Below, piece by piece: positions 36,599 through 49,700 of a DNA stretch of 64,000 nt. The DNA is from Trichoplax adhaerens (Eukaryota > Placozoa > Uniplacotomia > Trichoplacea > Trichoplacidae), in the NCBI RefSeq assembly GCF_000150275.1, contig NW_002060955.1, forward strand, positions 1,804,126 through 1,868,125, given 5' to 3'. The position numbers were made by a program, and so were the translations under genes. The number at the start of each line of letters is the position of its first letter. The first letter of the stretch is position 1. The notes beneath the pieces were generated by a model. It saw only the letters and a program-made list of their open reading frames with translations. It did no database searches and was not told the DNA's origin.

Positions 36599-39500
36599 GA
36601 TAATCAACAACACAAGCATTAGGAGAATTAGAGCAAGAAGCTTTATTTATTATCCAGAATTAGTCGTTTTGTAAGTATACACATACTTCATAGTTTCGTA
36701 ACCTTATCGCCAAGTTTTAAGATAGAAGGAGGTTTTAGACTACTATAGCCTTCTTTACTCATACCGTTGCATCGTAAAGAGGCCAAGAGAATTCATTAGT
36801 ATCTTGTAAGTTTATTAGAAGCACACAGAGTAGTTTGCGTCACGGATTAGTTCCTAAAGAATCAGCTAGGCAGCAATAGGTCTGCTTAAGATGCTGTCAT
36901 AAATGATTATTTTTTAAATTAATCAACAATGTTAAACTGTAAGAACATATTCTTCTTTGTAAAAGGGCAGAATTCTATTCTTCAAACCTTGATATAAGAT
37001 ACGAAAATGTTTTTGAATGGAATTGCTTGAATCGTTTATTTACGTCAATATGCATTCAGTCAAAACGTTAAATGAGCATTTCATGGCAGTTTATGCCAAA
37101 ATCATTTAGAAGTTCGTGCTCATTACTCACAATCGAAACCTAATCTTAAATATGACAGTGTATTTATTTTTTAACTTAACAAACACAAGGCAATAATTAT
37201 ATGAAGTTACGTCCTCACCAACAATTTCTATTTTCAAGTTTACTCATTTAAATTGATGAATGCAGGTCCAAAAAGAGACGATTTCATAATAATTATCAAA
37301 TTAATCAATACTAATTTGGCTAGATGACTCACACAATCAATATCTAGTACACTTAGTAGCATATTAGATCTATCGATATTATTTATTTCGAAAAAATAAT
37401 CCTATCTTATTTACAAACACTATCATAAGTCTTACTGCTCTGTGACGTATTGGATCTTAAATAACATGAATGATCTCTACATTTCGAATATTATATCCTT
37501 ATGTGACCGATACATGTCCATATTAATACCTATATTAGTAAGTACCATGCAATGATTTACCACCAATTTCAGCGCTAGCCAATACGTGTAAAATGACTTA
37601 TCTCACAAATAGAGTAGTACCGGTATTTCAACTGCAAGGTAAATCTATTTTAATAGAATCTTTCTCTGATCTAGTCAGCGGGATTGAATTTATTGATTGG
37701 TCGTAGGATATTATTTTAGTGCAAATAATAGCAAAGAATACCAGTAACTCGCCTTTATAACAGTACGGTAACATATATCGGAGTAAAGATTTTATCACCG
37801 GTTTAAATAATCAAAACTCGAGTCGCAACATCTATAGTAAATATATATTATACTGACAATAAATAATAGATGAATGCAAATCTTGAATCATAGAAGCAGA
37901 AAGGCATAGATGTAATGAATTATTTATTTTCATTATCAAATTATAGAATTATAGATTACAATTCAAGAATTATACTTTATTTCTGCTACTTACATAACAG
38001 ATATTAAGCAAATAAAGTCTTACAATGCCACCCTTAACTTTAATTGCGTCTCAGGAACATTACTAGTAGCCTAATTGAAGTCATTGAAACTGATGCATTC
38101 TGTGGATTATCACATCTAACCAATTTGTAAGGTTTTCGATTTTTGGGGTTACTAATGAAAAACGGTAACAATAACTGCTATTATACATCATGTTCTTTAT
38201 CAAAAGGTCTTTAGAAGCTAACCGATTGCAAGTTATTGAAAGTGGACCTTTTGATTTCCTAAAAAGTCTAAAGCAACTGTAAGTCACTCTGTGACAGTGT
38301 TATATACTGTATTGGAGTAGAAATATCTATGTTAGGATAATTCTGTTAGCCTATCCTTATTTAGTTAACTTCTAATTTAGATATACTGTGTTTTAATATA
38401 GCTCTGACTTTTTATGACAGAGACACATATACAAATACAGCATTAATAGTTATAATAGGAAATGCAAATCATCTGCTTATAGTTCGAATCATTGTGATTG
38501 TAACTTACTTATGGTAGATTGTACATTATCGTGGAAATGTTCCGTGATAGGACATATCGTAATCTGACTATTCTGTATTAGTCATCAGATGTCTATGTTC
38601 GTAAATATCGTTGTCTGTATTAAGGGAGCAGTAGCTATAATTAATATCTAATTCAGTAAATGATTCCAAAGTTAATCGTACTAACTATGACTCATGGACT
38701 ATTGAGGAATAGTATATAAATGCAGTATATCGTGCAATAAAGTGAATTCTCAAACTTAGAGTTTAACGTAAAATACAAGGTGTCTATGTCTTTGTGTAGT
38801 TTGCTAGTAGAGCAAGAGTGTTTGTAATAGTGCAGATATCGTTCCTTGATACGTGGTTCAAGGAATTGACTTATTGATCGTACATTACGTTATCTTGTTG
38901 CAAGCTGTTTTGTGACCCACTTCATTAATTTTACAAAGCTCGTTCTATTCCTATATCTACGGGATTATATATGATTGTAATGTCAGAATAGCAGAATCTC
39001 AAAAATTATATTCGACGAACATGTACGAGTTATTAAATAATTTATTTCAATAATTTAAATTTGCATTATAAATACAATAAAAATTTTATTTGAAAACTAA
39101 AGAACTTTCATGATTTAATTGAAACCTAGTTAGGGAATATTTTTCTAACATTATTTATCAGTGTTTTAAAATAAATTCAATCTTTTCGTATCCTAGAGAA
39201 AATTTGATAACAATATGTCGTCTATCGCCGATTATTACAGCAAAATCCCAATCGGATTGATTTGCTTCTAATCGGTCGATATAGTATTCATAATTGCGCA
39301 ATTTGCTATAAAACTGCTAAATGCACAACAGATAAAGTATATTAATCTCATAATCAAAATAAACTTAAAAATAGGGAAACTCTTGTAGCCTCTATCTTGG
39401 TCTAAGCTCGTTGTCACAAACCAGCTTCGTGACAAGGATAACGTGAAACAAATCTCTAAATTACTATAGTCTCCGGGATTCAGTATCCCTTAACTATCTC

Positions 39501-42500
39501 ACAAGAATTTAGACGCCTTTGATTCTACGTTAAAACAACTATACAATTGAGAACTGCTTTATTCAGCTATCTGACGGATTTATATACCCTTCTACAGCAG
39601 CTAACATTCACAAGTCATCTTATAAAAATACTTGTGTGAGAACATCTACTAACTAGTTTTTCACAGTCGGACTACAATATGTCCATTCACAGAATCATTT
39701 CAGTACACATTACAGCACAGCAATAAATTTACTGTAACACATTTATAATTAGAGTAATTTCTATTGTCAGGAACTAGATGTAATATATTATCACTATATT
39801 ATATTAACCAAATTTAGATAACTATTTCTTCACGGTAGTTCGTACCGTGACACTCGTATATCAAATTTAACATGCTAACCGCTAGTAAATATCTATATCT
39901 TCCATTCTTGTAGGACACTTCGATCAAATGCATTGACAAGCATTCAACCCAAAGCTTTTTGTATGTTGCAAAAGTTACAACATTTGTAAGTGGAACATAT
40001 TATTTTACACTATCATTCGCTAATAGGAAACTATATAATAACAATTACTTTTATTACTGTTTAAATTCTGGTTTTAATAAAATAATGATTGATTAGAATT
40101 CTAGACAATAATCGCCTTAAAACCATGTCTGAGGGTGATTTTGGTTGTCTGTTAAATCTGGAAAGTTTGTAAGTTTGTAAATGATGTTACAGTTAATTAC
40201 TATTTTACTAACAATCACTACAATTAATTTGTGGTGATTTAGTTACATATGTTATGAAGCTGTATCTAGATTGCGTATCATTTTTAAAGTAGATATCAAA
40301 TGATTTTAAATCCATTTGACTCAAAATAAAACTAAGTATCCGATAGAATAAATTAGCAATTATGCTAGTACACTTAAGTCTCCGTTAACCTATCAACAAA
40401 TTAGGTTGTATTATGCTTTAAAGCTGATCTGTTATCCTTCTTTTATCAACTTTTCAGACGGCTGAAACATAATGCAATATCTACAATTGAAACTAACTCC
40501 TTGTGCGGTTTAGAATCACTTGTTCGTCTGTAAGTATCGATATATGAAATTAAAGTATTAATTATTGCCCAAGTAACAAATAATAATTTTAATTATAATC
40601 AATAAATTTAGTTGTAATATTTGTTTAGTCATCAATATCAATAATTATTTATGATGCTATCTAGAGACTTGTACTATACTAGACGCATACAAGGAAAACT
40701 TGATTTACGCATAACGGAATTCTTTTCCCTATCTGTAAATATATTATACAGAAATTTGAAGGGCAATCGCCTAAAAGTTGTTAAAAACGAAAGTTTGGCT
40801 TGTCTGTCATCATTGGAAGACATGTTTGTATAAAATCAGATATTACAGACATTGTAAAGAAATGATAATTTTATATTAATAGGATAACTTGCAGACTAAA
40901 GATTTTATTATGACTAGTAATTGTCAGACTCTATTTTTTTAAATGAGCTCATGCATAGTAAACTAAATACTTTTCCAAATTTTTAGATACCTTGAATATA
41001 ATGTTATCGAAGACATTGAGCCTAATTCTTTTCGAAATCTGACTAAACTTCGCATGCTGTAAGTTTAATATGCCTCAATTTTACCCTTGTTTTATTGCAT
41101 CATTGACGGTAGGCGTTATGCATCTTACATCGCCTAAAGTTCATACTATAGATTGTATGATTCATTAATTTATACTCAGATAACTTAAAATTGCAACTAC
41201 CATTTAAAAGTTATAAACTTTATTTAATTCTGACGTAAATCATAACGAAATCTCGATAAATTATTGTATATAAGCTATTTTTAAACTTTCATTTCTAATT
41301 AGTGATATCGCAGGAAATCATCTGAAAACCGTACGCCGTTCTGTATTCTTTGGCCTACAATCATTAGAACATTTGTAAGCATATGAATTTTTAAATATAA
41401 TCAATTGCAATAGTAGCTGTTTATCAGACGCAATTTTAGAATAATATGACTATATTCGCAAAAAAATCAGTAAGAATACTTAGTGTATTACATAAGTGCT
41501 CCTTCAATGTAAGAAATCAAAATTAGATATCAAACTAAGACAAGAAATAATCTATATTTATTCACTGTAGTAGGCCAACAAAAGTACCCCTGATCAATTA
41601 TAGCCCATATTCATTTAACAAATCTATTGTTAGCACATTTTTGAGCTTTAAAAGTTTGCTATTAATATTGCTGCTCTACGATGTTTACAACTATTCATCG
41701 AGGCTGTTAAACACGTTATCTCTTAGATCATAATTTACTCACTTCTAAAATAAAAAGAACTAGTTACATAGCGCACATTTACATTTATTTGTTTGCTTTG
41801 TAGTCCTTTAATGATTCGGTGAATTACTTTAAACAATGTAACAGCATATACGCCATCTTTAGCAAACTGAATTTTTTCGACGTTTTAGAAAATTAGAACA
41901 AAATTCAATCACCAATATAGAACCGTATTCATTTTGTGGAATGCCTAAGGTATGGGAGCTGTAAGTACCATTCTTTATTTAAGCTACTTTATTCTTACTT
42001 AATTTAATATACTTATAGAATACTGATAATATGGCTGCATACTTATTTGTTACTTTTATATAATTTTAGTTGGCTTCACCTAAACAAAATTAAAAAACTT
42101 GAACGGTATACCTTTGCCTGTACTATCAATTTGAGACATATGTAAGATACTGCGTTCTAAAATAATTAGTTCGATAATTATCAATATATTAATACATGAT
42201 GAAACTGATTTCTTTGCGCAATATTTACTTGATAGAATTAGTTAAAGAATATTTTCTTATTCATATTTCATTGATAGTACATTCTTAAAGCTGTATCTTT
42301 GATATCAAGTAATTATTACTAAAAAAGACTACGGTATTGAAATCCCATATTTCAGCTATTCGTAGTTTTCTATACAATTATTACCTCCTTCACATCTGAA
42401 TCTAATTTACGAATTATATCATTGTCGACTACCATAATTCAGCTCAAGTTTGGTTCAAAATTTTATTAATGGCGAATTCGATTTCATTTAAATATTTAAT

Positions 42501-43733
42501 TAGCCTTCCCGTAAATTAGCATAATTCTGCTTTAGTCACTGCTTTGAGGCAAAATAAATCTGATATATCTATTCTACTCCATTAGAAGTATACACAATAA
42601 CGACATTGAATTTATCGAAAGCGAAACATTCTGCCCAATGCGTTATTTGGAAAAATTGTAAGTTAATTTAGATTCAAGAACTCATGAGAGAATTGCTTAA
42701 AGAATTTATAAGATTTCATGCTATCGATGATAGCTATGAATAATTAATTTAGAATATGACATTGCACTTGAAATCCAAAATAAATTAGTAAGAAATTCTA
42801 GTGAATTCTGATAGATTACTTCCAAAATACCTTCCATTGGATTTAAAAATACTGTAGAAATCGCGTTCTATACAGGCAATATTATTTTCTTTATATGCAA
42901 AATTTTAAAGTTTGGATTACTTTCGATACTTCCTTTGAATCTTTTTCACCGTATATAGTACGAGTACATAGTAAAAAATTCAGAGTAACATTTACGTGCA
43001 AAATGAGCTTATTCTTAGAGACCACATGCAACAGAAAGCCAATTATAAATTCGAAGCTAGTCAACTTTTTACAGTGCCACATAAGTTCAGGCTTAACATT
43101 TTTATTAAAATTTATCATATAGCTAATCATTATCATTTATAAAATTATAATACTGAACTATTTTTCTCTAGAAATTTGAATAACAATAAATTACCGAAAT
43201 TATCCAATGGTAGCCTTGCATGTCTTTCTCAATTGACAGAATTGTAAGAACGTGATTTAGTGATGAACATTACAATGCGTTCAATTTTTGCATATTTCTG
43301 TCATATCAATCAATACCAATTTACAATACCGAGATGATAAGATTTTTTCAACGTTAATGTAAAGTATTGCAATGTATTTAACAACATTATTTTCTTATGA
43401 CTGGACTAATCAGTCGTGCACAAAACATTACTGCGTTTACCAAATTAAATGCTTTCTTAAATATATTACCGAATCCTTATATGTTGGTAATCAAATCTTT
43501 TTACAATACGATATCTAATTCATTCAGATATAACTCCAATTCGTTGCTATTCTTTTAGTTATTACCATCGCTAGCTATGTAATAGTACTTTAACCGTTGA
43601 TTATTAAAAAATTACATTATGTTTAGCTATTCTTCTATATTTCAATTATATCTACTGTCAGATACGTTATATCAAATCAAATTACTTACATCGAAGATGA
43701 CACTTTCAAGCCAACCAATAAATTGGCCAAATT
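36599..43733 (+). CDS. Gene B LRR exons 1-14 (N-terminal block with alternating cysteines)
   Basis: Exons 36599-36670, 38055-38126, 38207-38278, 39914-39985, 40097-40168, 40458-40529, 40752-40823, 40987-41058, 41303-41374, 41889-41960, 42070-42141, 42586-42657, 43172-43243 and 43662-43733, all 72 nt. Examples: NNTSIRRIRARSF, SSLIEVIETDAFCGLSHL, DNNRLKTMSEGDFGCLLNL, KHNAISTIETNSLCGLESL, NKIKKLERYTFACTINL. Cysteines alternate in the same registers as in gene A, except that the third repeat (GPFDFL) has lost its Cys. Exon 40752 uses a GTTTGT donor; 43662 uses GTATGC. Confidence 0.9.
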
Positions 43734-46700
43734 GTATGCCTACTAAATGTAAAATACGATATAACACTTTATGATGGTTTCATAACTTAAATTTGTCTCT
43801 AATAATGCTAGCTTCTATAAATTCATATACTAGCAGTCATGGAAATTAATACTAGACATTTTACTAGTTAAATAAATTCTTAGTTATCCGTTACAATTAT
43901 TGCCAAATAGAAACCATTTACAGTAGATAAAACTGATAACTGTTGCGAAAATAATAAAAACGTAAGATGTATATATCCTACAATGTGAGAAATCACCAAG
44001 GCATTCACCCTGGTAAACAGTAACGAATGTGCAATGTCTGCTTTAATGTAAATGACAAAAAATTGTTATTTTCTAATAGAAATTTTACCGATAATGGTCT
44101 TTCGATCATAAAGCCAAGCTATTTTGTCAATCTTGATCACCTCTATCTGCTGTATGTGGCAAATTAAAATGTTTTAATCCATAAGATGGAAATAATTAGT
44201 TCTCTGCCTTAATTTCAGCATTGACTTTAGTTCATAATTTTATCATATTAATTATAAATTGGAGTACTAATTTTTTGGTTTGCCTTGGCTATATATAAGC
44301 ATTTCAATAATAATTTATTGATATTGTTCCACAATATTTAATATTATACAGCTTTTTATCGTAATAATAAAATTTCTGAATTAGAGAGCTAGCAGATAAC
44401 AAAATTAGAACAATTGAAAATGGTTCTTTTACTAAATTAAAGAATCTCGTATTTCTGTGAGTAAATGATTTAAAAATATCTAGGAAAATTTGGGGCTATC
44501 TTTTAGAACTTTAAAAACATTATTAATGTACGATAGTCTTTCTTTTTATTGTTTGCTAAAGCATTTATTTACTATAATTCTATATTCTGAAGTTCTTATT
44601 ATAGTTATGCTAAAATTGAGTATTGCCAAAGACCTAATTTTTATTCCTCATGTTTTTATTAGCTCCCTCTCAGGTAACGATCTGAAGCATATACAACGTG
44701 ATCTTGTTAGAGGCTTAACTAAGCTTCAAGAGTTGTAAGTAGATCAAAAAACTTTGCTATGTATCGCAGTAGCAAATTTTCTATCACTTTAACTATATAA
44801 AAAATTGAAATAACCGCGTAAAAAGAAATAAATTGCGTTATAGCAGTCATTTTAAATAGTTTCGTCTTCCGCATTATGTATAATTTAGCATTTGCATATT
44901 CGTAATATCCTCTGCTAGTTAATGAAAAGTCTTTCTGTAGCTTCATTGCATGTTATTACTAAATTCAATTTAAGTCATCTTCTCTCAATTCTTGTAGTCA
45001 GGCTTCTCTAAATAAACTGGTTTCAATTGAAGATGGTACATTTTGTGATTTTAGACACTTGAAAACTTTGTAAGTCCTACAGATATCGCATAGAACAATA
45101 GGGTCAAATTAATAATTTAAATAGCAACGAAGTAAAGAGAAACATTTCTGTCGATGTTCCTCTAAGTTTATTTATCGAAGATTAATACTAATTCTCCACA
45201 ATTCGTTATAATATAAAAACCGCTATATCTATATAGTTTTAATATCAAGAAATATTAATCTAAGGCCATATATATGTCACATACATTTGGAAAGTCCGTA
45301 GAAAGTTTTAGTTTATTTTTCTTAGTAATTAGCGCAACAAACATAGCTGTAGCCACAATACTTAACCTTCTAGTAGCTATTTGCCAATCTAACTAATAAT
45401 TACTGCCTAGTAACACTAAATGCCAGTTACAGCTCTGACAGCAATCATAAATGATTACTTATTAAAATCTTTCTAGCTATAGTAAGGCTATTGATTACAA
45501 CATGATCAAGATATAATGGCATGAAATTTACTTATCTTTTTATAATTAGCCGACTTTAGAGATCCTAAATAAGTTGAAAAGTGGTTATAATATCGTAATG
45601 ATTTTAACAACTAGGAGATTAGATCGCAACAAATTATCACATGTTCACCCTCAAACCCTGTGTGCTCCAAGTTTACAGAGAGTGTAAGAAAATCGAATGA
45701 TCATAAGCTATAATTATGCATCAAATAATTCCTTAAATGTAATAAATTGTATATCACAATTTCCGACCGGAACTACATAGGTACTTAAACAGCAACAATT
45801 TCGATTCCATTGCACCAACAACTTTCCAGAATTTGGCATCCATTGATACATTGTACGTATGAAGACAACATTCAAAATAATTGTAGCTAAAGACTTAAGT
45901 TAACATTTGACGATTAATTGTTCAAGATTTTCAATGTGAATTAATGCGTTCATTAATTACCTGAGGTACTTTAGGCTATTTAGTATTGCTAACTCAAAGA
46001 TAAAACCTGGCAAGCGATCTTGTTAGCTTATTTATCTATTCATTTAAATTTTATACCAAAAATTTTTTAACAAGAGTTATGGATAACAACAACATATCCA
46101 AACTTCCCACTAAAGTATTTAAATCAATGAAAGTGACTTTGACGCTGTAAGTTTCATATTATTAACATCTCACACTAATTATATTCTCAGCTAGCAGCAG
46201 GATGCTTTAATGTCATGTTAAAATAGTTAACTAAAAAATTTAATGCCTGATAAGAAATCTGCTCATAAAATATGTTCGTCGATAGTGAAAGATAACTTAA
46301 TCATAAATCTATCGTCTTTTGATGCTCTTACCTAGTAATAAATATTAATAACTATATTAAAATTACTTCATAGAAAATAAGAATTTATCCCTTTCTTTAA
46401 TATTAAATAGGACCATTATCAATATTCAATTAAATTCATTGGATGCCTATCAGTTTTCAGGACTTATAAGCCTTAAACTCCTGTAATCATGCTAATCATA
46501 TATTAATTAGGCGTTTAAAATAAATGCTAACAATACTGATTCATTTATTTTACGGTAGTAAATCAACAAATAGAATTTACTATACCTAAAATCTCCTAGC
46601 GTATAGTAAAGCTAGCGTAATAATTAATGTGTTAAGACGTGTAAATCGAATTCTTCATCCTTAGACGACTAGCTTTCAATAACATCTCTTCCATCAATGA

Positions 46701-49700
46701 TACTGCATTCGAAGATCTCTACAATCTAACTACTTTGTAAGTACTCCTTACACTTACTGCAGTTTAAAACTGTCTAAACTAGTTTACTGATAATTGAAAA
46801 ATTTTAGTCCGTATCATGCAGGAATTTCTTTAATCATTATAATTGAGTAGACGGTGACAATTGCTTCGCTAAAGTGATAAGTAATACAATAATACAATAA
46901 ATATCGATTTCATAGCTATATCATTTAGCACATCTAATAAATGGAATGATATATTTTCTCCGGATTCATTATAGTAACTATAATCAAGAATAGCTAAATA
47001 GCCTGTAAGTTTTGATCTACTGACTGAATTATTTCTTATTTCTTATACTATTATAATTAGAGATTTGACAGACAATAAATTGAAAAGGTTCAGCTCTACA
47101 ATTTCTTCGCCGTTAGTCAATCTGCAAGACTTGTAAGTACAGATTAGTAGTGATTTACAGATAAATCTTTCTTAGATTCTAAAAAAATTTGTCGTAATTG
47201 GCTCACAACTATCTAGAAATTTAAACGAAAACGAAATTCAGCGGTTAAATGCCGGTCAATTTAAGCATTTACAAAATCTAAAAGCTTTGTAAGCATGAGT
47301 CATAATTTTATAAAAGATTACAATATCTTCTACATTCTAATATACGTTGTAACGTTAAATACGATAAACTATTCACGCCAATTTTATCTTACTTTGACAT
47401 CGGCAATACTGATATAACTGCGTATTAACGTTTTTAAGCAAAATCTATATTTGCTGCAATGCATTAATTATTAGCTAAATTTGCTTAGCGACTAAATTAA
47501 ACTCTATTTGAGCTGTTGCGGTCGATATTATACTGCTTCTAGATCAGGAGGGATACAAATCTTACATACATTCCTGTAACTACTGTAACTCTAGATCAAA
47601 GAACAGAAATGATCTAAATTTTGTAGTTTAAAATTTTAATTTTTTATACTCCTTGCATTCTGCGAACATTGTAGAACTAACTACAGGATGTTCAAAATAG
47701 TATTAATATTATTGTTATATGCTAATTTTTAATACATTTATATCTTTAGACGCTTGCGAACAAATGCTATATCGTATATTCACGAAAATGCATTTATAGG
47801 CCTAAATAAACTACAATTTCTGTGAGTGCGATAAACTTTTATACCTTTTTAAAATAAGTGCCTCAGCTAGATTTCAATTAAGAACTTTTCGAATGAAATC
47901 TATTAATATTTTTACATGCAGTTTTATTTTGGATAAGGGCTCGAGCTATGGATAAACGTATAACTATCAAGCAATTTAATTTATTAATAATGTAAACTTA
48001 TTAGGCAACTTAGTGGCAATCCCATCAGAAATTTTCCAGAATTTCAATTACCTAATGTTGCATCAATGGAATTTTTGTATGCTGCAGTTCTTTTCTATAA
48101 TTAAATCTTATCAAACTTGTATATTGCATAATTTTCTTACGCTAACTAGTATAGTAATGCTCTATAGATTTCAATCTTTAGTCCTATGGCTATTATTAAG
48201 ATTGCTTTTATGTACTAAGGGGACTATCAAGATCATATCCGCTAAGACTGAACGTACACAATGGATCAGTAGAAAGAAGTAGAAATTCTACGGTCATAAA
48301 GACTTTGTAAGTCTTAAATATATTCTGAGTATAATATGGAGGCAGTCAAAGCTCCAATATCAAATATCAATTAAATCAGCAAATAAATATCAGCAGTATA
48401 ATAGTAAGTTCATCCATATCACATCTCAATTTGTACGTAATACCTGTGGCAAGGATAAGAGAATAACTACCTACTACAATTAAAACTTAAATTTTTTAGG
48501 GCTATATGAAACTATAATACTCCAATATTTCTGAATAATCTGCTATCTGCTGATTTCGAAGTTTTAAGTTACTGTTTTTTCTAACAGAGATTTGACGAAT
48601 AACTACATATCAGAAATACGATACTTAGACTTTGCAGATTGCAGAACCCTGTAAGTCCATGTGCTCTAGATTTCAATTGCTATTCAAGTGATAGTGAATT
48701 ATCAAATTTATAGTCAACATTGTAAGTCTGATCAATTTTTTATCATTTATGTTCCAACTATATCAACATCATATCAATATGAATATCAAATATCAATATC
48801 ATGTAATCTTCTGTGAACTTGGTATAAAATAGTAATCTATCTTACAATAAATTACATGAATCAAATCCGCTCAATTTTTCTACACTTTTGAATTTAGCCC
48901 ACCTGTAAGTATAAATTTATGAATTCTCCTGAAATTAATATATTTAACTTGTACAAATATATTTAGTTCAATTCAACTTTAACCTTATCATTTCAATTTA
49001 TTTTTCTTAACAATTTCGATGCTTTATTTCCAGTGATCTAACAGGCAATCGGTATAGTAACATCAAAAATGTTAAAGATTCTTTTATTATGTCTAACTAC
49101 AGCAATCTGCAATCATTGTAAGTATTTCCATCTGATAAGTTCGCTAATAAACCTTACCTAATGCTTGAATGTGATCTAGTTTAAACTCTAATTTAATACA
49201 TAATTTTTAAAACGCCTTTATTAGTATTCATACTTACTAATCGCTATTTATATTCCATAGAAATATCTCTTCTAATATGCTGTCTAATATTGATATGAAG
49301 GCACTAGAACCGCTCTCAGAGTTACAGTCGTTGTAAGTTTAATATACAGCATGACCTTTATTTTATCTCGCATATATGAATTAGTAGAGTGCTTGCGACA
49401 GAAATACTTGAGTTGGAGTAACTATTTAATTGATTATGGGTTTGGCTACTGTGATATACACCGATTACGAAATTCCAAATTTTAGAAAAATAAGGGCTTT
49501 ATTGAATCTTATACAAAGATTAACTACTCACAGCTCTACTTTAGCCGAATACTAATACTAAAGACGTCTACAACGAACTAACAGAATAATCTAAAGTTGC
49601 ATGCTTTTATACTTTTCGTAGCATTCGCAGCTACAATCCGCATGGCAACCTTTTACCTTATTTTACACATAGTTAAATTATTCTTAGTAATACTATTCTA

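Noticed and set aside
42891-43136. Overlapping open frames on both strands near 43 kb
   Set aside because: They lie in the intron between gene B LRR exons 42586 and 43172 and have no recognisable product.
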